DNA from: Solirubrobacteraceae bacterium
Lineage (GTDB): Bacteria > Actinomycetota > Thermoleophilia > Solirubrobacterales > Solirubrobacteraceae
Length of the DNA: 16,926 nucleotides
Direction of reading: 5' to 3'
Assembly: GCA_019683665.1 (NCBI GenBank)
Contig: JADGIB010000040.1
Location: 1-16,926, forward strand
Below, in pieces: positions 7,177 through 14,175 of this stretch. Position numbers and translations under genes: made by a program. A model generated the notes under the pieces. The model saw nothing but the letters and a program-made list of their open reading frames with translations. It was not told the origin of the DNA and did not search any database. Numbering within the stretch: the stretch's first letter is position 1; each line of letters opens with the position of its first letter.

Positions 7177-8249
7177 CCGCGCTCGTCGCCTCCGACCGCA
7201 CCTGGTTCGAGCGGGACACGACGCCCGCCGCGATCGAGGCCGCGCTGCGCCGGCTGCTCGTCGAGAGCCGCCACGGCGAGCACAGCGGCGCGATCCCGGC
7301 CCGCGTGCTCAACCTCGTCACGGTCGTCGACCGCCAGTGGCGCGGGGAGATCGAGAACCGCCTCGAGCGCGTCGGCCGCTACCACGCGTCGCGCACCGTC
7401 CTGCTCGCCGTCGAGCCGCGCCGCACGACGATCGACGCGCGCGCGACCGTCCACGTCGACGCCGAGCCGCACCCGAGCGGGATGACGACCGCCCGCGAGC
7501 ACCTCGTGCTCGACGTCGGCGCCGAGCACGTCGAGCACCTCGCCACGATCGTCGACCCGCTCGTCGTCACCGACCTGCCGACGATGCTGTGGGCGCCCCA
7601 CGGGCACGCCGAGGCGATCGACGAGCTGCTCCCGCTCGCCCAGGTCGTCCTGCTGGACTCCGTCGACGAGCCCGACCTCGAGGACGCGCTCGCCCGGGCG
7701 CGGGCGCTCGCGCGGCGCGCCTACGTCGTCGACCTCGCCTGGCTGCGCTCGACCCCGTGGCGCGAGCGGATCGCGGGCGCCTTCGACCCGCCGGCCGAGC
7801 GCGCGCGGCTGGCGACGATCGCCGCCGTCGAGGTCCGCCACCACCCGGACTCGGCCGTCGCCGGCGTCCTCCTGCTCGGCTGGCTGTGCGCGCGGCTGGG
7901 GTGGCGGCCCGGGGCGCTCGCCGCCCGCCGCGACCGCGCGCTCGAGGGCCGGGCGCGCGCCCGCCGCGGCGAGGTGCGCCTCGTCCTGCGCCCGGCGCCC
8001 GAGCAGCCGGTCCGCGGCCTGGCCGGGCTGACGATCGAGACCGGCGACGGGACCGTCCTGCGCCTCGACCGCGGCGAGGGCGGGCTGCGGGCCGAGCGCG
8101 TCACACGCCGCGGCGGCCGCCGCACGTGGACCGTCCTCGGCGCCTCGCGCGGGGAGCCGGGCATCCTCGGCGAGGGCATCCGCCAGGCGCTGCTGCGCGA
8201 CCCGACCTACCGGCCGGCGCTGGACGCGGCCGCGGAGATGGTGGCCTGA
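7173..8249 (+). CDS. opcA: Glucose-6-phosphate dehydrogenase assembly protein OpcA
   Basis: OpcA proteins are partners of Zwf in cyanobacteria and actinobacteria, where they promote assembly and activity of glucose-6-phosphate dehydrogenase. The 358-residue product begins MTALVASDRTWFERDTT, and carries the family-typical block RVLNLVTVVDRQW, the RYHASRTVLLAVEP segment at about residue 69, TDLPTMLWAPHG in the middle (usually a Trp-containing LPxxxWW-like motif) and an SAVAGVLLLGWLCARLGWRPG stretch. It has no known enzyme motif. ATG at 7173 overlaps the zwf stop as ATGA, a position that by itself strongly supports the call. The reading frame is open upstream to 6456 inside zwf, but that part is zwf out of frame. 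It ends 1 nt before the GH15 start. Confidence 0.93.
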   Translation: MTALVASDRTWFERDTTPAAIEAALRRLLVESRHGEHSGAIPARVLNLVTVVDRQWRGEIENRLERVGRYHASRTVLLAVEPRRTTIDARATVHVDAEPHPSGMTTAREHLVLDVGAEHVEHLATIVDPLVVTDLPTMLWAPHGHAEAIDELLPLAQVVLLDSVDEPDLEDALARARALARRAYVVDLAWLRSTPWRERIAGAFDPPAERARLATIAAVEVRHHPDSAVAGVLLLGWLCARLGWRPGALAARRDRALEGRARARRGEVRLVLRPAPEQPVRGLAGLTIETGDGTVLRLDRGEGGLRAERVTRRGGRRTWTVLGASRGEPGILGEGIRQALLRDPTYRPALDAAAEMVA

Positions 8250-8250
8250 C

Positions 8251-10212
8251 ATGTCGGCCCGCTCGCGACCCCGCCGCGCCCCCGTCCACAGCGGCGCCGT
8301 CCCGATGGGCAGCCCGTTCCCGCCGATCGCCGAGTACGCGTTCCTCAGCGACTGCGAGACGACCGCGCTCGTCGCCCCCAGCGGCGCGGTCGAGTGGATG
8401 TGCCTGCCGCGGATGGACAGCCCGTCGGTGTTCGGGGCGATCCTCGACCGCGACGCCGGCTCCTTCCGCCTCGGCCCGGCCGACACGATGGTCCCGGCCG
8501 ACCGCCGCTACCTGCCGGGCACGATGATCCTCGAGACGACGTGGGGCACCCGCCTGGGCTGGCTGATCGTGCGCGACCTGCTCCTCATCGGCCCGTGGCA
8601 CCACGACACCGAGCGCTCGCACACGCACCGGCGCTCCCCGACCGACGACGACGCCGACCACGTGCTGCTGCGGACGATGCGCTGCGTGAACGGCGCCGTT
8701 GAGGTCAACCTCGACTGCCAGCCGCTGTACGACTACGGGCGCGTCCACGCCCGCTGGGCGTACGACGGGCCCGGCTACGGGTCGGCCGTCGCGACGTTCC
8801 CCGGCCACGACCTGCGACTGCGGATGACGACCGACCTGCGCCTCGGCTTCGAGGGCTCGCGCGTGCGGGCGCGCACGACGCTGCGGGCCGGCGACACCGC
8901 GTTCGTCGCGCTGGCGTTCAGCGAGCACGCCGGGCCGGAGACGTACGAGGAGGCCTACGAGCGGCTCGTCCACACCGCCGACTTCTGGCACGAGTGGCTG
9001 TCGCGCGGCGACTTCCCCGACCACCCGTGGCGGACGTACCTGCAGCGGTCGGCGCTGACGCTGAAGGGCCTGACCTACGCGCCGACCGGGGCGATGGTCG
9101 CGGCGGCGACGACGTCGCTGCCGGAGACGCCCGGCGGCGAGCGCAACTGGGACTACCGCTTCAGCTGGATCCGCGACTCGACGTTCATGCTGTGGGGCCT
9201 CTACACGCTCGGCTTCGACTGGGAGGCCAACGACTTCTTCTACTTCATCGCCGACGTCGCCGAGCGCGACCCCGACATCCAGGTCATGTACGGGATCGGC
9301 GGCGAGACGGAGCTGCGCGAGCAGATCCTCGACCACCTCCACGGCTACGACGGCGCCCGGCCGGTGCGGATCGGCAACGACGCCTTCGACCAGAAGCAGC
9401 ACGACGTGTGGGGCGCGATGCTCGACTCGATCTTCCTGCACACGCGCTCGCGCGACCACCTGGCCGAGAGCCGCTGGCCGATCATCTGCCGGCTCGTCGA
9501 GAACGCGATCGCCCACTGCCACGAGCCCGACCGCGGCATCTGGGAGGTCCGCGGCGAGCCGAAGCACTTCGTCTCCTCGAAGGTCATGTGCTGGGTGGCG
9601 ATGGACCGCGGGGCGCGGCTGGCGCTCGTGCGCGAGGACCGCGAGATGCACGACCGCTGGCGGGCCGAGGCCGACCGCCTCCACGCCGAGATCTGCGAGC
9701 GCGGCGTCGACGAGCGCGGCGTCTTCACCCAGCACTACGACACCGACGCGCTCGACGCGAGCGCGCTGCTCATGCCGCTGCTGCGGTTCCTGCCGCCCGA
9801 GGACCCGCGCATCCGCGCGACCGTCCTGGCGATCGCCGACGAGCTCACGGTCGACGACCTCGTCCTGCGCTACCGCACCGACGAGACCGACGACGGCATG
9901 GAGGGCGAGGAGGGCACGTTCACGATCTGCTCGTTCTGGCTCGTGTCCGCGCTGAGCGAGATCGGCGAGCACCAGCGCGCCCGGGACCTGTGCGAGAAGC
10001 TGCTGGGGTACGCCTCGTCGCTGGCCCTGTACGCCGAGGAGATCGACCCGCGCACGGGCCGCCACCTCGGCAACTTCCCGCAGGCGTTCACGCACCTGGC
10101 CCTCATCAACGCGGTGATGCACGTCATCCGCGTCGAGGAGCAGCTGCAGGAGGGGCAGCCGACGCTCTCCCCCGCCCCCGACGACCACGACCACGACCAC
10201 GAGGTGCCATGA
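8251..10212 (+). CDS. Glycoside hydrolase family 15 protein (trehalase/glucoamylase type)
   Basis: GH15 enzymes are inverting (alpha/alpha)6-barrel glycosidases; in actinobacteria some are trehalases, others glucoamylases or dextran-type glucosidases, and the sequence alone does not decide. The 653-residue product has the N-terminal beta domain (SPFPPIAEYAFLSDCE, GAVEWMCLPRMDSPSVFGA), then the catalytic barrel with NWDYRFSWIRDSTF near residue 298, IWEVRGEPKHFVSSK near 430 whose Glu432 is the expected general acid, and EEGTFTICSFW near 553 whose Glu is the expected base. No signal peptide, so the substrate is cytoplasmic, which favours trehalose or storage glucan. The start at 8251 leaves 1 nt after opcA; ATG at 8305 (MGSPFPPIAEYAF) matches typical family N-termini and is a real alternative. 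The tail is rich in Asp and His (DDHDHDHEVP). It overlaps pgl by 4 nt. Confidence 0.93.
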   Translation: MSARSRPRRAPVHSGAVPMGSPFPPIAEYAFLSDCETTALVAPSGAVEWMCLPRMDSPSVFGAILDRDAGSFRLGPADTMVPADRRYLPGTMILETTWGTRLGWLIVRDLLLIGPWHHDTERSHTHRRSPTDDDADHVLLRTMRCVNGAVEVNLDCQPLYDYGRVHARWAYDGPGYGSAVATFPGHDLRLRMTTDLRLGFEGSRVRARTTLRAGDTAFVALAFSEHAGPETYEEAYERLVHTADFWHEWLSRGDFPDHPWRTYLQRSALTLKGLTYAPTGAMVAAATTSLPETPGGERNWDYRFSWIRDSTFMLWGLYTLGFDWEANDFFYFIADVAERDPDIQVMYGIGGETELREQILDHLHGYDGARPVRIGNDAFDQKQHDVWGAMLDSIFLHTRSRDHLAESRWPIICRLVENAIAHCHEPDRGIWEVRGEPKHFVSSKVMCWVAMDRGARLALVREDREMHDRWRAEADRLHAEICERGVDERGVFTQHYDTDALDASALLMPLLRFLPPEDPRIRATVLAIADELTVDDLVLRYRTDETDDGMEGEEGTFTICSFWLVSALSEIGEHQRARDLCEKLLGYASSLALYAEEIDPRTGRHLGNFPQAFTHLALINAVMHVIRVEEQLQEGQPTLSPAPDDHDHDHEVP

Positions 10213-10904
10213 GGATCACGCGCCTGCCCGACGCGGAGGCCGTCGCCGAGCACGCCGCCCAGGAGGTCGCCGACCTGATCGCGGCCGCCGCCGGGCGCCC
10301 GTTCCATCTCGCCCTGGCCGGCGGCACGACCCCGGAGCGCTGCCACGAGCTGCTCGCCCCGAAGGTCGCCGACTGGAGCCACGTCCACGTCTGGCTCAGC
10401 GACGAGCGCGCCGTCCCGCCCGACCACGAGGACGCGAACTTCCTGATGATCCGCCGGTCGCTGCTGGACCGCATCGAGATCCCGGAGGCGAACGTCCACC
10501 GGGTCCTCGGCGAGCTCGGCGCCGACGAGGCCGCCCGCCGCTACGAGCAGGAGATCCTCGACGCCGTCACGGCCGGGCCCGACGGCGTCCCGCTGTTCGA
10601 CGTGGCGATGGCCGGCATGGGGCCCGACGGGCACACGTGCTCGCTCTTCCCCGGCCACCCGGAGCTCGACATCCGCGACCGCTTCGTCGCGCCGGTGCAC
10701 GACTCGCCCAAGCCGCCGCCCGACCGGGTCACGTTCACGTACCCGCTCCTGCACGCGGCGCGGCTGACGCTCCTGCTCGTGGCCGGGGCGGGCAAGCGGG
10801 AGGCGATGGCCCGCGTCGCCGCCGGGCCGGACCCGGCGACGCCGGCGTCGCTGCTGGCCGAGGGGACGCTCGAGGTCGTCGTCGACGCGGCCGCCGCCCC
10901 GTGA
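10209..10904 (+). CDS. pgl: 6-phosphogluconolactonase Pgl (DevB type)
   Basis: Hydrolyses 6-phosphogluconolactone, the product of Zwf, to 6-phosphogluconate in the cytoplasm. The 231-residue product fits the DevB/SOL family. Signatures: LALAGGTTP (34-42), WLSDERAVPPDHEDANF (62-78) and GMGPDGHTCSLFPGH (136-150), the last holding the catalytic-site His. ATG at 10209 overlaps the GH15 stop as ATGA, making it the last of six coupled genes. A 6-bp hairpin follows 2 nt after the stop. No 6-phosphogluconate dehydrogenase (gnd) or transketolase gene is in the window, so the pathway is completed elsewhere or to the left or right. Confidence 0.95.
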   Translation: MRITRLPDAEAVAEHAAQEVADLIAAAAGRPFHLALAGGTTPERCHELLAPKVADWSHVHVWLSDERAVPPDHEDANFLMIRRSLLDRIEIPEANVHRVLGELGADEAARRYEQEILDAVTAGPDGVPLFDVAMAGMGPDGHTCSLFPGHPELDIRDRFVAPVHDSPKPPPDRVTFTYPLLHAARLTLLLVAGAGKREAMARVAAGPDPATPASLLAEGTLEVVVDAAAAP

Positions 10905-10906
10905 CG

Positions 10907-10922
10907 GGCCGCTGAGGCGGCC
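10907..10922 (+). terminator. Short hairpin directly after pgl
   Basis: GGCCGC (10907-10912) and GCGGCC (10917-10922) form a perfect 6-bp stem with a TGAG loop, beginning 2 nt after the pgl stop. There is no T-run downstream, so it is a weak intrinsic terminator candidate; it may instead protect the 3' end of the operon mRNA. Confidence 0.35.
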
Positions 10923-10947
10923 GGGGCGCGCCTGCGCGACGCCGCGC

Positions 10948-11033
10948 CGTGCTGCTGGACGTGGGTCCCGTTCGACTGCCGGTGCCGCGGCAGCGGGGGT
11001 GAGACCACCTCCGGCAGCGGTGCGAGGAGCACG
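10948..11033. other. Non-coding gap segment with nested and competing complementary arms
   Basis: The 226-nt gap between the convergent pgl and cupin genes holds no credible gene. Within it CGTGCT (10948-10953) pairs with AGCACG (11028-11033), GTGG(G)TC (10961-10967) with GACCAC (11003-11008) and CTGCCG (10976-10981) with CGGCAG (10988-10993), all nested. CTGCCGG (10976-10982) can alternatively pair with CCGGCAG (11011-11017), because CGGCAGCGG is repeated at 10988 and 11012. This could be a small structured RNA or only what high GC produces by chance. Confidence 0.25.
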
Positions 11034-11098
11034 CCGTCGGCCGCGTCTCGGACGGCAACGGCGCGCCCCCTGCCTGGGGCCGGCCGCCGCCAGCGGTG

Positions 11099-11113
11099 GG
11101 CCCGGCGCGGGCC
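11099..11113 (-). terminator. Short hairpin downstream of the cupin gene
   Basis: GGCCCG (11099-11104) and CGGGCC (11108-11113) form a 6-bp stem with a 3-nt loop, 17 nt past the end of the cupin gene on the minus strand. No T-run follows. It is a weak terminator candidate. Confidence 0.25.
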
Positions 11114-11130
11114 GCGCCCCCGGCCCCCGC

Positions 11131-11463
11131 CTAGGCGTCGAAGTCCTTGTCGCGCCCCACGCCCGGCCAGGGCGCGAGCACGAGCAGCAGCCGCGTGTCC
11201 TCGACCGCCCGCACGTCGTGGCGCTCGTGCGGGTCGAAGTGGGCCAGGAAGCCGGGGCCGGCCTCGGTGCTCGCCCCGTTCTGGCCGATGAGGGCCCGGC
11301 CGGAGTGCACGTGCACCCAGGCGTGCTCGTGCACCTGGTGCTCCTGCAGCTCCTCGCCGGCGGGCAGGTTGATGAGGATCGCGCGCGCCGCGCCGTCGTC
11401 GGAGCGCAGCACCGCGGGGAAGTGCGGCTTGACGTCCAGCGACGTCAGGTCCCAGGTGTCCAT
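11131..11463 (-). CDS. Small single-domain cupin protein
   Basis: A 110-residue protein of cupin type, a single beta-barrel that normally binds one metal ion. The first cupin motif is visible as GEELQEHQVHEHAWVHVHSG (about 36-55): His42, His45 and His47 are the candidate metal ligands, with HVHSGRALI as the strand that follows. The second motif is FDPHERHDVRAVEDTRLLLVLAP (about 76-98) with His79 and His82. Length matches stand-alone cupins that act as small-molecule sensors, isomerases or oxygenases; the substrate cannot be told. It starts at ATG 11463 with TAGAGG 6 nt upstream and no Shine-Dalgarno sequence, which suggests a leaderless mRNA. It is divergent from the short-chain dehydrogenase (54-nt gap), so the two may share regulation. 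Confidence 0.85.
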   Translation of the reverse strand: MDTWDLTSLDVKPHFPAVLRSDDGAARAILINLPAGEELQEHQVHEHAWVHVHSGRALIGQNGASTEAGPGFLAHFDPHERHDVRAVEDTRLLLVLAPWPGVGRDKDFDA

Positions 11464-11469
11464 GCCGGG

Positions 11470-11475
11470 CCTCTA
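11470..11475 (-). promoter_or_regulatory. Candidate -10 box for the cupin gene
   Basis: On the minus strand TAGAGG ends 6 nt before the ATG. It matches TANNN but has G instead of the final T. The same 6-nt spacing is seen at the divergent dehydrogenase gene. Confidence 0.25.
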
Positions 11476-11505
11476 CCCCGAGCCTGGCGCGCCGACGCGC
11501 CCCGG

Positions 11506-11511
11506 TAGGGT
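11506..11511 (+). promoter_or_regulatory. Candidate -10 box for the short-chain dehydrogenase, leaderless type
   Basis: TAGGGT fits TANNNT and ends 6 nt before the ATG at 11518, with no room for a Shine-Dalgarno sequence. Transcription would start at or next to the start codon. Confidence 0.4.
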
Positions 11512-11517
11512 CGCGCC

Positions 11518-12282
11518 ATGGAGATCGAGGGCAGCGGGGCGCTCGTCGTCGGCGGCGCCTCGGGACTGGGGGCGGCCACCGCCCGCGCGCTCGCGCAGCG
11601 CGGCGCGCACGTGACGATCGCCGACGTCGACGCCGAGCGCGGCGCGGCGGTCGCCGACGAGGTCGGCGGGACGTTCGTGGCCGCCGACGTGACGAGCGAG
11701 GAGCAGATCGAGGCCGCGGTCGCCGCGGCCGCGGAGCGGTCGCCGCGCGGGCTGCGGATCTCGGCCCACTGCGCCGGAATCGGCTACGCGCAGCGGACGG
11801 TGTCGGGCCGCGGCCCGCACCCGCTGGCGCCGTTCGAGCGGGTGATCGCCGTCAACCTCGTCGGGACGTTCAACGCGCTGCGGCTCGCCGCGGCGGCGAT
11901 GAGCGCGAACGACCCCGACGCGGGCGGCGAGCGCGGCGTGTGCGTGAACACCGCGTCGGTCGCCGCGTTCGACGGGCAGATCGGGCAGGCCGCCTACGCG
12001 GCCTCGAAGGGCGGGGTCGTCGGCCTGACCCTCCCGGTCGCGCGCGACCTCGCGCGCGTCGGCGTGCGCGTGTGCACGATCGCGCCGGGGCTGTTCGACA
12101 CGCCGCTGCTGGCCTCGCTGCCGCAGGAGGCGCGCGAGGCGCTCGCCGCGTCGATCCCGTTCCCGCCGCGGCTGGGGCGCCCGGACGAGTACGCGGCGCT
12201 CGTCTGCCACATCGCCGAGAACGGGATGCTCAACGGCGAGGTGATCCGCCTGGACGGCGCGCTGCGGATGGCCCCGAAGTAG
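11518..12282 (+). CDS. Short-chain dehydrogenase/reductase, 3-hydroxyacyl-CoA dehydrogenase type 2-like
   Basis: A 254-residue classical SDR. The nucleotide loop GGASGLGAATA lies at about 12-22, and an Asp at the end of the second strand (IADVD, about 35-39) favours NAD(H) over NADP(H). ADVTSEEQIEAAV binds the adenine. HCAGIG replaces the usual NAG. The catalytic residues are Ser147, Tyr160 and Lys164 (NTASVAAFDGQIGQAAYAASKGG), with normal spacing, followed by IAPGLFDTPLLASLPQE. The wording FDGQIGQAAYAASKGG plus PGLFDTPLL resembles the HSD17B10/type-2 3-hydroxyacyl-CoA dehydrogenase group, which acts in branched fatty acid or amino acid breakdown; I infer an acyl-CoA substrate with moderate confidence. 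It stands alone on its strand, divergent from the cupin gene, and its 3' end overlaps the oppositely directed membrane protein gene by 53 nt. Confidence 0.92.
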   Translation: MEIEGSGALVVGGASGLGAATARALAQRGAHVTIADVDAERGAAVADEVGGTFVAADVTSEEQIEAAVAAAAERSPRGLRISAHCAGIGYAQRTVSGRGPHPLAPFERVIAVNLVGTFNALRLAAAAMSANDPDAGGERGVCVNTASVAAFDGQIGQAAYAASKGGVVGLTLPVARDLARVGVRVCTIAPGLFDTPLLASLPQEAREALAASIPFPPRLGRPDEYAALVCHIAENGMLNGEVIRLDGALRMAPK

Positions 12283-12679
12283 GCGGCGGGCCGAGGGCGG
12301 CGCCGGCGATCGCGCCGAACGCGACGTGGTCGGCGACCTGCGGCCCCTGCGGCAGCGCCCGGATCGCCGGGACGCGGCGGCCGACGACGCCGAGGTCGAG
12401 CGCGGCGATCCCCAGGCCGGCCAGGGCGCCCCAGGCCGCCCGCCGCCGCGGCGGCAGGACGCGGTCGAGGACGGCGGCCCAGCCGAGCGAGATCGCCAGG
12501 TGGACGGGCACGGCGGCGGCCAGCCGGACCGCCGCCGGGCGCCGCCCGCCCGCGACGAGCGCCCCGGCGGCGAGCGCGGCCTCGAGCGGGCTGCGGCCGC
12601 GGGCCAGCGCGTGCAGCGTCGACGGCGCGCCCGAGAGCGCGGCGGCCAGCAGCCCGGCCCGGAGCACGCGGCCGCTCAC
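12230..12679 (-). CDS. Small multi-pass membrane protein, function unknown
   Basis: A 149-residue hydrophobic protein, about four membrane spans: VLRAGLLAAALSGAPSTLHALA (about 5-26), AALAAGALVAGG, AVRLAAAVPVHLAISLGWAAVL, and WGALAGLGIAALDLGVV, then HVAFGAIAGAALG near the end. I recall unnamed actinobacterial proteins of this kind with a similar PQVADHxAFGA ending but know no function. The GTG start overlaps the stop of the MocR-type gene by 4 nt (GTGA), which supports both the start and translational coupling. The same frame is open upstream to 13567, but that is the MocR gene out of frame. The last 17 codons and the stop run antisense into the 3' end of the short-chain dehydrogenase; the Pro/Arg-rich tail is probably not conserved. 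Confidence 0.72.
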   Translation of the reverse strand: MSGRVLRAGLLAAALSGAPSTLHALARGRSPLEAALAAGALVAGGRRPAAVRLAAAVPVHLAISLGWAAVLDRVLPPRRRAAWGALAGLGIAALDLGVVGRRVPAIRALPQGPQVADHVAFGAIAGAALGPPPTSGPSAARRPGGSPRR

Positions 12680-14175
12680 GACAGGGCGGCCAGCCCGGGC
12701 CGCGACGCCCGGTGGCGGACGGCGCGCACCGCCTTGGCCAGCCGGCGCACGCCCTCGTCGAGCTCCTCGACGGCCAGCCGGGCGAACGAGATCCGCATCG
12801 CCGCCGTCCCCGACGGCTCGGCCAGCATCGCGTTGCCGGGCAGGAACGTGACGCCGCAGCGGATCGCCTCGCTCAGCAGCGCGCGCTCGTCGATCGGCTG
12901 GCGGAACGTCAGCCACAGGTGGTGGCCGCCGACGGGGCGGCGCACCCGGACCTCGTCGCCGAGGTGGCGCTCGACGCTGGCCAGCAGCGCGTCGCAGCGG
13001 TGCGCGTAGCCGGGGTTCGTCGCGTCGAGCAGCCGCTCGTGCTCGCCGCTGGCCAGCCAGCGGTGGGCGACGTGCTGGGTGAGGCTCGACGTGTGCGTGT
13101 CGCTGTGGAGCTTGATCCAGGTCAGACGCTGGCGGACCGGGCCGCTCGCCGCGACCCAGCCGATCCGCAGGCCGCCGCCGATCGTCTTGCTGAGCGAGTC
13201 GACGTAGATGACGTGGTCGGGCAGCTCGTGGCGCAGCCGCGGGCGGTGGCGGCCGTCGAAGCGCACGGTCGCGTAGACGCCGTCGTCGAGGACGAAGAAC
13301 GAGCGCTCCCGGGCGAGCTCCAGGAGCCGCTGCGCGCGGGCCGGCGAGAGGTCGCGGCCGGTCGGGTTCTGGCAGCCGGACTGGACGGCGACGAGCTTGA
13401 CCTCGTGGCGGGCGAGGATCCGCTCGAGCGCGTCGACGTCGAGGCCCTCGTCGTCGACGGGGACGCCGATGACGCGGGCGCCGCTGAACTGCAGCGAGCT
13501 GAGGATGCCGATGAACGTCGGCGACTCGCACACGACGACGTCGCCGGGGGCGACGACCGACCGGCACACGAGGTCGATCGCCTGGCGCGCCCCCGAGGTG
13601 ACGAGGATCTCGTCCGCGGTCTGGGAGAAGCCGAGCGCGCGCCCGCGCTCGGCGATCTCCTCGCGCAGCTCCGGCAGCCCGTCGGGGTCGAGGTAGCTGA
13701 GCGGCTCGCCGCCGCCCTCGGCCAGGACCTCGGCGGCGATGCGCCCGAGGGCGGCCGACGGGTAGATCGCCGGGTCGGGCGAGCCGGTCGCCAGCGAGAC
13801 GATCCCGGGCTCCGACGGCAGCATGTAGCTGGCCAGGAAGATCTCGTTCGAGTACGAGGGCCGCAGCTCCGGCAGGACGGCCGACTGCCAGTCGACGGGG
13901 TCGCGCTCGCCGTCGGCCGGGGGCACCGAGCGCACGAACGTGCCGCGCCCGACGGCCGCCGTCACGTAGCCCTGCTCGGCCAGCCGGCGGTAGACGCGCA
14001 CGGCGGTGAGGTGGTTGATCGACGCCTGCTCGGCGAGCGCGCGCGTCGTCGGGAGCTTCTCGCCGGGCGCGAGCGCGCCGCTGTCGATCGCCGCGCGGAA
14101 GCGCTCGACGAGCTGGGCCGTGACCGACCGACCGCCCTGGCGGTCGAGGTCAGTCAAATCCAGGTTGTAGGACAT
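12676..14175 (-). CDS. MocR-type GntR regulator fused to a PLP-dependent aminotransferase domain
   Basis: A 499-residue two-domain regulator. Residues 1-85 form a GntR winged helix-turn-helix (VTAQLVERFRAAIDSGALAPGEKLPTTRALAE, then VRVYRRLAEQGYVTAAVGRGTFV). From about 110 on it is a fold-type I aminotransferase domain with GARQAIDLVCR, CQNPTG with Asn270, DDGVYATVRF near 297-306 and SLSKTIGGGLRIGW with Lys330 as the PLP lysine. All PLP-binding residues appear intact. MocR proteins bind DNA and sense PLP or amino acids and amines; known cases control PLP synthesis, GABA use or taurine use, but the effector here is unknown. ATG at 14175 has GGAG 7 nt upstream and a TTGACG-N17-GACAAT promoter. 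Half-sites around both divergent starts suggest autoregulation. It may alternatively be a true aminotransferase, though the wHTH argues against that. Confidence 0.93.
   Translation of the reverse strand: MSYNLDLTDLDRQGGRSVTAQLVERFRAAIDSGALAPGEKLPTTRALAEQASINHLTAVRVYRRLAEQGYVTAAVGRGTFVRSVPPADGERDPVDWQSAVLPELRPSYSNEIFLASYMLPSEPGIVSLATGSPDPAIYPSAALGRIAAEVLAEGGGEPLSYLDPDGLPELREEIAERGRALGFSQTADEILVTSGARQAIDLVCRSVVAPGDVVVCESPTFIGILSSLQFSGARVIGVPVDDEGLDVDALERILARHEVKLVAVQSGCQNPTGRDLSPARAQRLLELARERSFFVLDDGVYATVRFDGRHRPRLRHELPDHVIYVDSLSKTIGGGLRIGWVAASGPVRQRLTWIKLHSDTHTSSLTQHVAHRWLASGEHERLLDATNPGYAHRCDALLASVERHLGDEVRVRRPVGGHHLWLTFRQPIDERALLSEAIRCGVTFLPGNAMLAEPSGTAAMRISFARLAVEELDEGVRRLAKAVRAVRHRASRPGLAALS

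Noticed and set aside
8101..10200. 699-codon open frame antisense to the GH15 gene
   Set aside because: No domain or start context; GH15 catalytic motifs on the plus strand explain the region. Long antisense frames here come from lack of AT-rich stop codons.
10961..10982. T-loop-like GTTCGACT at 10970-10977, as in tRNA or tmRNA 3' ends, near GGACGTGGG
   Set aside because: The flanking bases do not pair as a T-stem (the G before TTCGA faces G, not C) and no acceptor, anticodon arm or CCA-like end can be drawn on either strand.
10949..11002. 17-codon open frame starting GTG in the pgl-cupin gap
   Set aside because: Too short, no ribosome binding site and no recognisable sequence.
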